Assembly (NCBI GenBank): GCA_025738555.1
Contig: JAOVFP010000007.1
Span: forward strand, 1,054,001 to 1,118,000
Direction: 5' to 3'
DNA from: Cyathus striatus
Lineage: Eukaryota; Basidiomycota; Agaricomycetes; Agaricales; Nidulariaceae
DNA: 64,000 nt
Shown: positions 1 to 11,335 of the stretch, one piece after another
Layout of the letters: each line of letters starts with the position of its first letter
Position numbering within the stretch: position 1 is the first letter of the stretch
The notes under the pieces: generated by a model
Databases searched by the model: none
Seen by the model: the letters and a program-made list of their open reading frames with translations, nothing else
Told to the model about the DNA's origin: nothing
Program-made: the position numbers and the translations under genes

Positions 1-1265
1 GATATTGACTTCGTACAACTCGTTAACAAAGTCATGGACATCGCCGGAGTTGCCTCTGCACCCAACTCTTTCCTCGTCAATCTCGTTCCTTCGCGTAAGA
101 ATCTCCATTTGTGTGTTTGCACGTTTTACCTAGTAACGTCTATGAAACAGTGTTAAAGGTCCCTACATGGGTTCCGGGACAGAAGTACAGGAAAATAGCA
201 GCTAAATGGCGTGAGCAGCTATTACACATGAACCAGATTCCTTGGGACTTCGTCAAGAGCCAAGTTGTACGTTATCAACTCCTTGAAAACCAAAATTGCT
301 TCTAATATGGCTTAGGCTGCTGGAATCGCTCTGGACTCCTTCTCATCCCGTTTACTAAAAGAGGTGAAGTCCGAGAAAGACGAGACTTATCTTAAATGGC
401 TAGCTGCTGGAATCCTAGTAGGCAAGTCTTATAATTAAACGAGCTTATCTCTTCCGTTAACAAAATAATCCGTTTAGGAGGTAGTGATACTACATACGGA
501 ACACTGCTGTCGTACTTCCTTGCAATGATTCATAATCCGAAAATACAGAAGAAAGCACAAGCTGAGATCGAATCTGTTGTTGGGTATGACCGTCTCCCGA
601 CGTTTGAGGATCGACCACACCTTCCGTATGTTGATGCTATTGTGAAGGAGATATACCGAACCTTCGTTGTTGGCCCTCTCGGTACGTTCTTGTAACCGAA
701 TGTTCCCTTCCAAGACCTTAACGTTACCTAGGAATCCCGCATACATCGAGTGAGGATGACATTCACGATGGATACTTCATTCCCAAAGGGTCGATTATCT
801 TCACGAACATCTGGTACGTTTCCAAAACATTCTTCCCTGAAAACGTCGTAACTTACGTGCCCCACAGGCTCATCGCACACGATCCGGAAGTCTTCACTCG
901 CCCCATGGACTTCTGGCCTGAACGATACATAGGAGACAAGCCAGAACAAGACTCGATGGAATTCGCGTTCGGCTTTGGCAGGCGCATTTGTCCGGGTCGG
1001 TTCCTTGCTGATGCCGCTGTGTGGATTACTGTCGCCAAGTTACTTGCTACGTTTGATGTTGTGCCGCCGCTTGATGAGAGTGGGAAGGAGTATATTCCTC
1101 CGATAGAGATGACGCCTGGGCTTGTTAGGTGTGTATTACTTTGTTTTGGATGACTACGAGAGTTTTGATTGGTGTGTGTGTGTTAGTCACCCGAAGCACT
1201 TTAATTGTAGGATTATACCGAGGTCGGAGAAAGCTGTAGAGTTAATTCGTGGTAGCATTGAATAG
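1..1265 (+). CDS. Cytochrome P450, 3' part (5' end outside window)
   Basis: Haem-thiolate monooxygenase, normally ER-anchored and using a P450 reductase. Exons 1-94, 151-266, 316-421, 478-681, 732-813, 868-1128 and 1211-1265 join into 305 codons without a stop, with frame 1 at base 1. Visible landmarks in order: I-helix AAGILVGGSDTT, K-helix ExxR as EIYR, PxRF-type FWPERY, haem loop FGFGRRICPGRF with the Cys ligand, and C-terminus IIPRSEKAVELIRGSIE. The N-terminal anchor and proline hinge lie upstream of the window. The intron at 422-477 begins with GC rather than GT. Intron placement around the K-helix and haem loop resembles the P450 at 20879-22960, so the two are probably related members of one fungal clan. 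Substrate unknown. The neighbouring GMC gene is convergent. Confidence 0.9.
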
Positions 1266-1923
1266 TAATTTACTTATTCGTACCAGTTGATAGCCAACGT
1301 ATTTTGTTTTACTTCAACTTCCTTATTTCTTTAAGGCCTTCTTTTCTAACTTTATAATGTCGAGCAACTCGCAATACGAAAAGACGCTAGTCATATGTAA
1401 TGCGGGAATACTATTTCCATAAAAACGGGTGATAGTGGTGGCTTAAACAAACGAGAGAAGATATGAAGTACAAGTGAATCGGTGATATCTTTTCCCAGCA
1501 AAGACGTGAGAGTCGAGTTGACACTCGCCTATTCCACTGACGACATGTTCTGCAGAGGAAGGAACATATGAAAGAGCAAGTTATAGAAACTAATTATGCG
1601 TAACTGGTGCAATGGGATACCGATATATTTTATCACTGCTAAAATTACATACTAACAACAGTTATAACAGGTTAGAACGCAGCGACATAACGGCATCGAT
1701 AAATGCACTTCTATGAAAAATAGTACCAGTAGGACGTTTTTCAATGAGACACCAAGGATTAAAACTTAAGAATAACGGGACGGGAATATAATGAATGTAT
1801 ATTTGTTCAAATAATGATAAAATGAATTATTTCTCTACGCAGAATGTACAAGGACTCATTAATAGACCGTGTATCGTCCATTATCGATGTATTATCACCG
1901 AATATTAGCTGGAGACAAATGAA
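1266..1923. other. Intergenic, nothing recognised
   Basis: A stretch between the convergent P450 and GMC genes. It has no open frame with recognisable content, no tRNA-like arms and no obvious repeats. It should hold the 3' UTRs of both genes. Confidence 0.5.
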
Positions 1924-4151
1924 TTATGACTGCTTATGGTCCGCCTTAATAAGATCGGATGCACGTTCGGCAAATACTGAAAATAAAATTAGACAAGTAA
2001 ACTGAAGCTCTGTGATGCGACGTACGATAAGTTTCAGCCATGGGGTGTGAGCTGGGGAGGTACGGCTACAGAGAAATGAGATGTTTTAGTAAAGTTCACG
2101 ACCATTATTGAGAACAACATACAAATATGGATGAATCAACAATTCGCAAGCCATCAGCACCTTTCACTTTCAAGTCCGGATCGACAACTCCCCAACTGGC
2201 CCCTTTCGGACTCATCTCTGCACCTCCAAGAATATGGGAGAATGTAAGACTGGTCTCTCTCAAATAATTCTCGATCTCCTCGTCGGTCTCTACCTCAGCG
2301 TAGGGACCGTAAGGAGCAAGGATAAATCCTTGCAGCGCTTGCGATGCTACAAATTTCTTAGCGAGCTTGAGACCATATATGTAGGTCTGAATGTCGAAGT
2401 CAGTAGTGAGGTAGTTCGGGTTAATCAGAGGTTGCGTGAAGGGATCCGAAGAGACGATGTCTATTGATCCACGGGAAGTCGGGTGAGAGACAGTCACTGA
2501 AACGGTGAAGAAGCTGCCATTCGCTGGACGAGGATCAGGGAATTGGACCCATCCAGGCTGAGTAACGATAAGTTTTATGTCCTTGGAATGGTACGAGAAA
2601 CACTTACAGTAAAGACCAACTCGATATGCGAAGAACCAGGGCCGGGGGTAGGATCACCAAATTGTTGAATAATCGAGCTATTCGAGGGGAGGCGGAAGAA
2701 TCCTAGTTGATTGCTGACTGCGAACGTAAGAGGGCCAGTCTTTGTCTGATTCCATTCAGCAACAGAAGCGGTCAGATTCGCTCCGCGCAAGTAATGATCT
2801 AAGCTTTGCCCTTCAGGAACAGTGTATGGTGCCACAGCGAGACTATAATGAATGGTTAGGTTGTTCATGAAAGGAAGAAAGCAGTGCGTACGGGTGATCA
2901 GTGATATTCTGGCCCACATTGGGATTGTTGATAACCGTCTTGATACCAGCCTTGCTGAGCTTTATGGTGTCACCAATGCCGGACAACTGGAGAAGATGAG
3001 GGGTACCAATAGCACCTGCCGAGAGGATAACTTCGTTGTTAGCGGTAACCTGTTTGTAAGGAGCGGAGTGGTTGTTCGCGTTAGCAAACTCCACAGCACG
3101 GAACGATGGTTTTTTCGATGAGGTACCGGTTTGAACGACTTTGGTAACTTGCGCATTGACTACAACGTATAAGTTGGAACGGTTGATAAACTTGTCGCCA
3201 AGGTAAGAGGTAGCTGAGCTATCTCTGTACGCTGGGTCACCAACAGTTCCCTGTGACCAAGCTGGAAGACGGGTCAGCGAAGCAGAAAAGAAAGGTGAAG
3301 GTACTCACCAATACCCAAAAGTGTACCGTCATTGTGATCCAGGTTAAAGGGGAAGTCGGTAGGGTTTTCTTGAGTAACAGCGATGATCTTTGGATCTGAG
3401 GGGAATCCGAATCCAGGCAGACTGACTTGCAGAATTCCATTAGTTCCATGCGCAGAAGCGTTGTACTCTCCTGTGATATTGTGGTGATCAGCAGGTGGAA
3501 CCCAACGTTCGTGCTGAAATGCAGATAATAAGAAGCTTGATAAAATGTACAATATTGCGTTTACTCACCCTAGCAAAGTACTTCGTCAAGCTATTCCATG
3601 ACCAGCCACTTTCACCAGTAATCTTAGCGTAACCATCGTAATCGCTGGATGAACCTCGGGTGTAGTACATTCCGTTTACTGAGCTGCTACCACCCAAGAC
3701 GTGACCGCGAGCATAGGCAAATGTGCGATTGTTGTATCCAGCTTGAGGAGTGATGGTGTAAGGCCAGTATAAGTCGGCAGGAGTGCTGACACCTGGACCG
3801 TAGAATGGGGCTTCAATCTCGAAGATATCTCGGTTCCTGGCGGTAAGAAATCAGCAACGAGCTGATGAACAAAACTAACAAAACATACGAGCGTCCAGCT
3901 TCAAGAACAAGCACACTGATACTGGGATCCTCCGTTAGACGGTTGGCTATTACTGCGCCAGCTGTACCACCTAGATAGGTATACTTGAGTAAGAACAATA
4001 TACCCAATTACAGGGGTGAAAACGTGCCTCCGACCACCACATAGTCGAACTGTGTCTTCGCCAACTGGTCTGTAGAGTTGAGAAGAACTGCAGAAGCGGA
4101 TAGCGCGAGTGCTGAGATCACAAGAGTCAGGAAACAGCTCGACATCGTCAT
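1924..4151 (-). CDS. Secreted GMC oxidoreductase (aryl-alcohol-oxidase-like)
   Basis: FAD enzyme that oxidises alcohols and passes electrons to O2, giving H2O2; in wood- and litter-decay fungi it feeds peroxidases. Nine exons (4028-4151, 3889-3970, 3569-3836, 3309-3513, 2892-3261, 2608-2842, 2123-2557, 2026-2065, 1924-1976) join to 603 aa. Residues 1-22 are a hydrophobic signal peptide. The FAD Rossmann motif VVVGGGTAG is near residue 38. GMC signature 1 reads GGSSSVNGMYYTRG and signature 2 reads GAIGTPHLLQLSGIG. The C-terminal domain has SHILGGAEM and PSSHPMAETY; both His positions expected at the active site are kept. Intron 1 (3971-4027) begins with GC. The start is the ATG beginning the signal peptide, about 70 nt downstream of a TATA box. 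Substrate range cannot be read from sequence. Confidence 0.92.
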
Positions 4152-4220
4152 AGTGTTCAAAGCGGAATTGAAATGGGGTTGAACGCTAGTCGGGCGACGG
4201 AGGGAGGACGTCTAGTTGAG

Positions 4221-4228
4221 TTTATATA
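4221..4228 (-). promoter_or_regulatory. TATA box of the GMC gene
   Basis: The minus strand reads TATATAAA, 70 nt upstream of the GMC start codon. It is the only good TATA match in the first 150 nt of that promoter. Confidence 0.55.
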
Positions 4229-6814
4229 ACATATCCCTGTTGTAGCCAAGGCTGTTTCAATTTTCCAGCCACGAATAGAACGCCGGCGAAGTAGTCGGCT
4301 GCGAGAGGGTAACATCAAAGAAAGAGGCGGGTCTGTCACGGCCGCTGAAGATATCTGCCCATCAAATCGTTTGAAGAGACGGAATCAATACAATCCAACG
4401 GAAAAGGTACAGTGCCTGAGGGCGACGCTAGGCGACTGCCGACGTCCCTCCGCCATCGACGGTGCAACGACGTCACGAACCGACGGGGCCAGCCGATTAT
4501 CCAAGCGGTACCGAATCCATCCATTGATGCACGCAGCATGTGACTGTCATTGTGAGACCTTGAGACATGTGGTGTGCGGCGTGGGCGTGATGTTAGATGA
4601 GGTTAGATGTTCTATCATTAACAATAGCACTAGAATATATTTTTAAGTCCAACCACATAAAGACAAAACACATGCAAGGCAAACAGTAGTGCTAGCCCAG
4701 GAGGCTTCTTGCGCGAATATCGTAGTTTCGTAGTGACGACGTTTGTTAAATGGTTATCTAGATGATTTAGTAATGTCCTGCGACATGAAACCGGCTATAC
4801 TGGGCAAAGAAGAGAGAGACATACCAGCGGTCCCGAAGCAATCCTGAAGTCCATTCCAATACCTTCGTCATTTAATTGCGCAGTTCACAACTTTGATTTT
4901 GTCCTTGTTTCCCCTTATCATTTACTTGCGTCTGGTAGGAGCCTCCTATATCTCAAAGAATAGTACCATGCGAGCTGAAGAGAGAAAACGGGCGATGTTG
5001 AACGGAAATATTGTGGAACACGGCCCATCTGTCGCTGCTGGTTAGTAAAACGATCACTAAAGGGTGGAGAATACACTGTACCATTGTTATCAGATTGATA
5101 AGTTTTTGAGACGGCGATGCATATACATAGTAACATCGAAGGCGCCTGCCGAAGATCACTTTAACAAATTAAGTATATCGACTTCCAGAAATTGCGTTTA
5201 CAGTAATAGTAAGCTTGACATCCCAGATGTAAGCATCGAGAACACATTTGAGACAAAAACAGGTTTGACATACCAGGAACCAGGGTCCACTGAAAGGAAC
5301 GAACTCGCAACGTAGTCTTGGATCATCATCTCTACTAATGCATATGTTATGACTTCCGCGTGGCATCTTCAATTAAAGGAGGAAAAGAAACCGCTAGAGA
5401 AATGCCCAGAGAATGGTGAGCGACGTCGGAACTTACGGATAAGGAGAAACTTACGGATACAGCCCTGTTTCCCATGAAACTTCCTTGACTGCGTCAATGA
5501 CAGTCGCGCATTAAGCCGGAAATACTGAAACGTTTTTGCTCATAGTCAAAGATAAGTCGATGACGATCGATTGGAATACATACTCAGCTGTTTTGATCCA
5601 GGAAATGGTGAAATTTTATGTATCTACAGAAGCACTTTCTCGTCGAAGGCCAGTGGATACTTCTCTTTAAAAATGAGTAAGAGAATATTTACTTAAAGCG
5701 TGAATTATTAGGCGACTTTCTTTAGAACGAGAGTAGAATAGAGCGTGAGCCGTGGAGGTTGGAAACTGAGAAAAGCAAGAGAGACCAAAGAGAGACTTCC
5801 CGGCACCGTCAACGTTAATTTTGACATCACGTGGTCATGTTCACAATTTACCTAGGTCCAAAGTTCGATTCCGAAATCCGAATCCAACAACTTGAAGCAA
5901 ATATTAATTTCTATGTATGAAACTCTATGTGAGCTTTCTGATGCCAGCCTGAGCCAGTACAGCATTGACATTTTGAGGGAATTTTGACCCCCGCAAAAGC
6001 AGAGTCAAATACATAGTGATTGGCATTACTTTTCAATTTCTCATGTCCCTTATTCTGCTGGAAATCGAGGAAGAGAAATGTGACGGTTGCAGTAGAAATA
6101 GAAATTTACGAGTACGTATATATAGTGTCATAGTGGAATTAATGCTAATGAGCGATGGGCATTATGAAAACAGGATGTGCATAGTCGCGATAAAGAATTG
6201 GTGTAATCAAAGAAAATGCTAGTATCATAGTATGGCAACGGGATGTGCAGAACTCTACATAGATTTAGATGAAGAGATGTATTACTTGAATATGTTAAAA
6301 CTTAACTGGCGAATGGCTCAACATAGCAGTGACACTTTTGGAATTACTTCAGCCAAGAGTAACGGATATCATCGATAACTGACGGAAGACGCCTACCATC
6401 ACGATACAACCTACTGAGTCTAACTCTCCATTCTTTCATATCAATGTTCTCATCATCACACCACAATCTTAAAAGATAACCGATAAGCTTCAAATCAGAT
6501 GTGTACTACATCAACGCCGCTGTCCAACAAAATGAAATGCGGAAGTGGGGTGATTGCGAATGGTATACCCGAAGCCCATCCGATTCATTACCAATGCAAA
6601 GATAAAAATAGCACAACGCAACGTTGGACGATGCGTTTGGTATGGTTGCAAGTGCTTGCTATTTATATATTCTGTCATTGTCAGGGTTCTGCCACTATTC
6701 AACAGACTTGGAAGCACTTGGATGAATACAGGAAGGTGTGGCGATTAAAACGGAATGCAGCAAATTCAAGCGGTAGTTGTACTATTATGAAGTGTGCGCG
6801 CGTCAACTGATAAG
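4229..6814. other. No gene recognised
   Basis: Open frames here are short, lack ATG-plus-splice continuity and match no family I know. No tRNA arms or tandem repeats were seen before the tRNA-like copy at 6815. A frame at 6499-6810 encodes about 100 residues but has no recognisable motif, so I leave it unannotated. Confidence 0.4.
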
Positions 6815-6906
6815 ATTTCTTAGCTTAGTTGGTAGAGAGTGTTAATATTAGCATCATTTCTTCGACTCTCTATGACCTCAGAGGTCAGTCATTCGAGTCT
6901 TCGCAT
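6815..6906 (+). pseudogene. tRNA-Thr-like copy, degenerate
   Basis: The A-box-like TTAGCTTAGTTGGTAGAG and the B-box-like GTCATTCGAGTC are recognisable at the same spacing as in the intact copies. The anticodon stem (GTGTTA against TGACC) no longer pairs and the acceptor ends no longer match. First member of the left array. Confidence 0.5.
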
Positions 6907-6988
6907 TATGAACTTGACGTTTTGTACCAATTTCATACACAAGTCGGTAATACGAAATGCATTGTTACCTACAAGAAGTAACTTGTAC

Positions 6989-7084
6989 TCCTTCTTAGCT
7001 CAGTTGGTAGAGCGCGTCACTAGTATTTTGTTGTATTTACTAATGTTCTATGACGAGGCCAGCCGTTCGAGTCGGCTAGAAGGA
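6989..7084 (+). tRNA. tRNA-Thr(AGT) with 24-nt intron
   Basis: Folds as a full cloverleaf. The acceptor pairs TCCTTCT with AGAAGGA (7/7), the D-stem GCTC with GAGC, the anticodon stem CGTCA with TGACG, and the T-stem AGCCG with CGGCT (5/5). After removing an intron at the canonical 37/38 position the loop is CTAGTAA, so the anticodon is AGT (Thr). The discriminator base is A. Of the four intact-looking copies in the window this is the only one with a perfect T-stem. A short T-run downstream could terminate Pol III. The isotype is inferred from the anticodon only. Confidence 0.75.
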
Positions 7085-7523
7085 ACTTTATACAGTAGGC
7101 TTGGTTTTGATCTAAAATTCCGTCTCGCCTTTGCTTTGTGATTTAACATTCATAAATTTCTTTTGCTTTTCTCGACTCGAAATGCACTTGGCAAACTTAA
7201 TAGGAACTCTTTTAACCATACAAGGACCTTTAAGTCCAATTCAAATCAGCTAGATAGATGTGTTTTTAGTATAGAAGTGATCCTTATTTACGATATTGCT
7301 TTGGATATGACATGATCAGATGCATTTATTGACCTCTGGGAGGAAAGGATGCAAGACGTTACATACAAGAATAGCTATGAAATTTTTATCAAGTCTTAGA
7401 CTCAATAAATAATACTAATATGTATTATATGACGAACTACTGCTGCTCTGTCTGGCTGGAGTGGATGCACCCTGCTGCCAAGGATGTGTACATATACATC
7501 TGTAGTGCGAGTCAGATTTAAAC

Positions 7524-7618
7524 TCCTTCTAAGCTCAGCTGTTAGAGCACGTCATTAGTATTGCCTTTCCTTTAACGAAATATAGTGACGAGGTCAGTCG
7601 TAAAGTCAACCAGAGGGA
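7524..7618 (+). pseudogene. tRNA-Thr-like copy, degenerate
   Basis: Begins TCCTTCTAAGCTCAGCTG and keeps GAGC, GTCA and TGACGAGGTCAGTCG. The T-loop is broken (GTCGTAAAGTC), which destroys the B box, and the 3' acceptor strand has drifted to AGAGGGA. Confidence 0.55.
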
Positions 7619-7727
7619 GCTAAGCCGTAAATAGAGATTGAATGGTTTTGACTAAGATTTAGTAGTTGTTGCAGCATAAGTTCAAGGACCATCCTTGAGG
7701 TCCCTTTCCTGTTGTGAGAAATAATTG

Positions 7728-7776
7728 GTACTCTTTAGCTCAGCTAGTGGAGTTACTACTTAATCGACTAGAAGAA
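7728..7776 (+). pseudogene. tRNA-Thr-like copy, internally deleted
   Basis: Only a 5' part (CTCTTTAGCTCAGCTAGTGGAG) and a 3' tail (AATCGACTAGAAG) remain, fused with loss of the anticodon and T-arms. Confidence 0.4.
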
Positions 7777-7916
7777 ATTTTTGTAAGCTATTTCGAATGA
7801 TCAAGTATATCTTTTCGGCTCACTAGCTGCTGCAAGTTGTATATTCATACTCAGATCTCTCTTTGCAGGACTCTGATGAAGTGTATGTATGTGTAGTACC
7901 ACGAGTCAAATAAAAA

Positions 7917-8003
7917 CGCCTTCTAAGCCCAGCTGGTTAGCGTGTCACATCGTACTATTAATATATTATCAGTGACGAGGGTCGATCGAATCGACTAGAA
8001 GGG
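7917..8003 (+). pseudogene. tRNA-like copy, 'GTTAGCG' subfamily
   Basis: Starts GCCTTCTAAGCCCAGCTGGTTAGCG and ends TCGACTAGAAGGG. The D-stem 3' strand has lost two bases (TTAGC instead of TAGAGC), a change shared with the copies at 8169, 8486, 8698, 17568 and 18443. It is preceded by the shared flank GTAGTACCACGAGTCAAAT. Confidence 0.5.
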
Positions 8004-8168
8004 AATTCTGCGTAATGTTGTCTCTAAATGTATTTTTTGTATAGATTTGTAGTTCACAACATGGTTTACAGTGCAGGTTATAAGAATTCTTACAGCCATA
8101 CTTTGGATTTCGCCTTCCAGGACGTTGGGTATTGTATAGGTATGTGTAGTACAGCGAGTCAGATAAAA

Positions 8169-8236
8169 CGCCTTCTAAGCTCAGCCGGTTAGCGTGTCAC
8201 ATCCTACTATTACACATTCAAATGGATCAGAAGGAA
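8169..8236 (+). pseudogene. tRNA-like copy, 'GTTAGCG' subfamily, 3' truncated
   Basis: Same 5' half and flank as the copy at 7917. The 3' half is reduced to GGATCAGAAGGA with no T-loop. Confidence 0.45.
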
Positions 8237-8324
8237 TTCAAGAATGGAACTTGTTGTTCAAAGTTTTTGTGTAGATTCCAGGTAATATAGGACGATGCAC
8301 AGGCATCTTCGCATACATAAGCTC

Positions 8325-8430
8325 ACGAACACCTCTTCCACTTCTCCCTCTTCTCACTATCCTTCTTCAACTTGGACGCCAGCGATGCAGGTACTTCATC
8401 ACCCAACAGAATCTGCATCGAAACTTATTT
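8325..8430 (-). pseudogene. SDR C-terminal fragment
   Basis: On the minus strand it reads about 30 codons similar to the tail of the intact SDR at 19165-20238 (ILLGDEVPASLASKLKKD followed by REKWKR). There is no start or splice context. It lies just before a tRNA-like copy, as in every other module of this array. Confidence 0.6.
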
Positions 8431-8485
8431 CTCCTTGTCTACAAATGAAGTGTATGCATTTTTAGTACCATGAGTTGAATAAAAC

Positions 8486-8573
8486 GCCTTCTAAGCTCAA
8501 CTGGTTAGCTTGTCGCTATCCTACTATTATAAGTGGTGAGGGTCGTTCGAAAAGGCCAGAGGGCGGTGAAAAT
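8486..8573 (+). pseudogene. tRNA-like copy, 'GTTAGC' subfamily
   Basis: GCCTTCTAAGCTCAACTGG at the 5' end and GGTCGTTCGAAAAGGCCAGAGGG at the 3' end. The T-stem is damaged and the D-stem shows the subfamily deletion. Confidence 0.45.
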
Positions 8574-8697
8574 TTCGAGTTGTATTTTTTGTATGCATAG
8601 TGCGCATGTTATAAAAACTCTTGACATAATTCGGATTTCTGCTTTTAGGACATTGGGTAACGAGTATGTATATGTAGTACCACGAGTCAAACAAAAC

Positions 8698-8761
8698 ACC
8701 TTCTAAGCTCAGCTGGTTAGCGCGTCACTAATGACGAGGGTCGTTCGAATCGACCAGAAGG
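8698..8761 (+). pseudogene. tRNA-like copy, 'GTTAGCG' subfamily, intron-less
   Basis: Compact 64-bp copy. The T-stem GGTCG/CGACC pairs perfectly and CCTTCT pairs with AGAAGG, but the anticodon loop is reduced to CTAA between CGTCA and TGACG, so no anticodon is left. The long 3' flank is shared with copies at 17568 and 18443. Confidence 0.5.
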
Positions 8762-8901
8762 ACTTATGTTCGAGTATGTGATTTCTTTTTGTGTAAATTC
8801 CGAGTAGTTCAGGACGGTGTACTGGGACCCCCACACACCACATGCGTGAATCAGAAGAACAAATTCATCATGCATTGAAGAAAAGTAAAAGTACAAAAAA
8901 C

Positions 8902-8910
8902 GTATTTATC
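8902..8910. repeat. 9-bp target-site duplication, left
   Basis: GTATTTATC, identical to 11882-11890. The two copies flank the TIR element at 8911-11881. Confidence 0.7.
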
Positions 8911-9234
8911 GGGCAGCAAGAAAATTCCGGGCACGCACAAAAGTGAGCGTGAGTTGAGCGTGCACGCTCACCTATTGAGCGTGAAAATTCGACCCTGTGC
9001 GTGATGTGAGCGTGAATATTCTATACATGAGCGTGAATAATCCTTATATGAGCGTGAGCCAACTGGTTGTCTTATATCAACTACATACTGAATAATTGGC
9101 ATAGTAAAGCATATTTTTAATAAAATTTGGTATATACTAAGCACTTTAATGTAATAATTGAAGAACACCAGTGGCTTTTATATATATTTCATTGTTATTG
9201 TCTTCTTAATGAGTGTATATTGATTTAAAATGTA

Positions 9235-9911
9235 CACTGGAGTGCAAAAAGAATGAGCACACATTATTTTGTAATATCTCTGTAACGGTTCTACATATTC
9301 CTAACCTGTAACATGTGAAAAATAATATACCTTCTTGTCTTTGAAATAGCGATAAAACATTTCCTAAAAAGGAAATTCTCTTTATATACTAGCAGAAATA
9401 AAAATGGCACACTTTTCAGAGTGGTTAAGGAAGCACCTACAGAATCCAGAAAAAAAATATGTTATACTACACAACGAACTGAACAAGATGCATTTTAGAT
9501 CATAGAAATTGATGATGTGTTTCACTACAAAATAAATTCAAAACATGTCAATTTTTGGTCTGAGAGCCAAAAATTTGCCAAAAACAGCTGAATTTTGGAC
9601 ATTTCTGATTTTTTTATCTAGTGATCCACTAGTCCAAATTTTATGATCTAAAATATGTCTTTCTTAGTTGATGGAGTACTATAACATATATTTTTTCCAG
9701 ATTCTGTAGGTGCTCCCTTAACCACTCTGAAAAGTGTGCCATTTTTATTTCTGCTGGTATATCAAGAGAATTTCCTTTTTAGGAAATATTTTGCCGCAAT
9801 TTCAAAGACAAGAAGGTATATTATTTTTCACATTTTACAGGTTAGGAATATATGGAACTGTTCCAGAGATATTACAAAATAATGTGTGCTCATTCTTTTT
9901 GCACTCCAGTG
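9235..9911. mobile_element. 677-bp MITE with ~230-bp TIRs, TA-flanked (Tc1/mariner type)
   Basis: Ends read CACTGGAGTGCAAAAAGAAT and its exact inverse at 9892-9911, each flanked by TA (9233-9234 and 9912-9913). The inverted arms run about 9235-9463 and 9682-9911 with scattered mismatches, so the transcript could fold into a long hairpin. The 220-bp middle has no open frame. TIR start and TA duplication are the usual Tc1/mariner signature, so this is a non-autonomous derivative. Confidence 0.85.
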
Positions 9912-10069
9912 TATACCAATGATCCAGAGTGCTTAGATATGACTTAGAGTGTATATAAATGATTCAGAGAGTGTACATATGATCTACAAGTTGAAAAAAT
10001 GACTCAGAGAGTGTAGCAGTAATTCAGACTAACAGTTAAAATTTTATAGAGCTAGAGAATGGTATATAT

Positions 10070-10305
10070 TGAACAGTAGAAGCAGGGGAAGTTTATAATG
10101 AAGCAGGGGGCTCAGAAAATTACAGGAAGCTTTACAATGAAGCAGGAAAATTCAGGACAAGGCAGGGGGATTCAAAGTGAGGCAGAGAACATGGGAAATT
10201 CAAAACAATGAATGGGGCTTTACAGCGAAGTAGGGAACTTCAGAACAAGGAAGAGGGCTTAATAACAAAGCAGGGAAATTCACAACAAAGCAGGGAGCAA
10301 TACAG
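10070..10305. repeat. Degenerate ~27-bp tandem repeat
   Basis: Repeated forms of AAGCAGGGRAATTCAnAACA occur about eight to nine times with substitutions and small indels. No coding content. Confidence 0.6.
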
Positions 10306-10364
10306 GATAGATTACTACCTATCACACATATTTGCATAGTATAACTGGATGTCAGTATTATATT

Positions 10365-11335
10365 TACACTCATGCTCAATGCCCTTTGATTTGAGCATGA
10401 GCATGATAGGTATTCTATCACATTTATAATACTTATTTACACTTGCACTCAATGTCCTTTAACTTGAGTGTGAGTGTGATTGGCATTTTTACTCATGCTC
10501 ACAAATATTTCACTTATATTTCACTTGAGCATGAGTGTGATTGGTATTCCTGTTCATGCTCACAAATATTACACTCATGCTCAATGCCCTTTAACTTGAG
10601 CATGAGTATAATTGGTATTCCTATTCATGCTCACAAGTATTACACTCACGCTCAATGTCCTTTAACTTGAGTGTGAGCATAATTGGTATTCCTATTCACA
10701 CTCACAAGTATTACACTCATGCTCAATGTCTTTTAACTTGAGTGTGAGCATAATTGGTATTCCTATTCATGCTCACAAGTATTACACTCACACTCAATGT
10801 CCTTTAACTTGAGCGTGAGTGTGGTATTCCTATTCACGCTCACAAGTATTACACTCATGCTCGATGTCCTTTAACTTGAGCATGAGCATAATTGGTATTC
10901 CTATTCATGCACACAAATATTACACTCATGCTCAATGTCTTTTAACTTGAGCATGAGTGTGGTATTCCTATTCATGCTCACAAGTATTACACTCACACTC
11001 AATGTCTTTAACTTGAGCATGAGTGTGGTATTCCTATTCACACTCACAAGTATTACACTCACGCTCAATGTCTTTTAACTTGAGCATGAGTGTGGTATTT
11101 CTATTCATGCTCACAAGTATTACACTCACACTCAATGTCCTTTAACTTGAGTGTGAGCATAATTGGTATTCCTATTCATGCTCACAAGTATTACACTCAC
11201 ACTCAATGTCCTTTAACTTGAGCGTGAGCATAATTGGTATTCCTATTCACACTCACAAGTAATAAACTCATGCTCAATGTCTGAGTGTGATTGGTATTCC
11301 TATTCATGCTCACATATATTACACTTGCAACTTAC
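10365..11335. repeat. 67/71-bp minisatellite, ~13 units
   Basis: GGTATTCC recurs at 10543, 10614, 10685, 10756, 10823, 10894 and 10961 and continues to about 11310; spacings are 71 or 67 bp. Each unit contains CACTCAYRCTCAATGTC, then CTTTAACTTGAGYRTGAG, so every unit is itself an imperfect inverted repeat built from the decamer TGAGYRTGAG. The decamers alternate among CATG, CGTG and TGTG cores. Confidence 0.85.

Noticed and set aside
10365..11335. Regular repeats with ~70-bp period, resembling a CRISPR array
   Set aside because: The whole unit is repeated, there are no unique spacers, and the genome is fungal.
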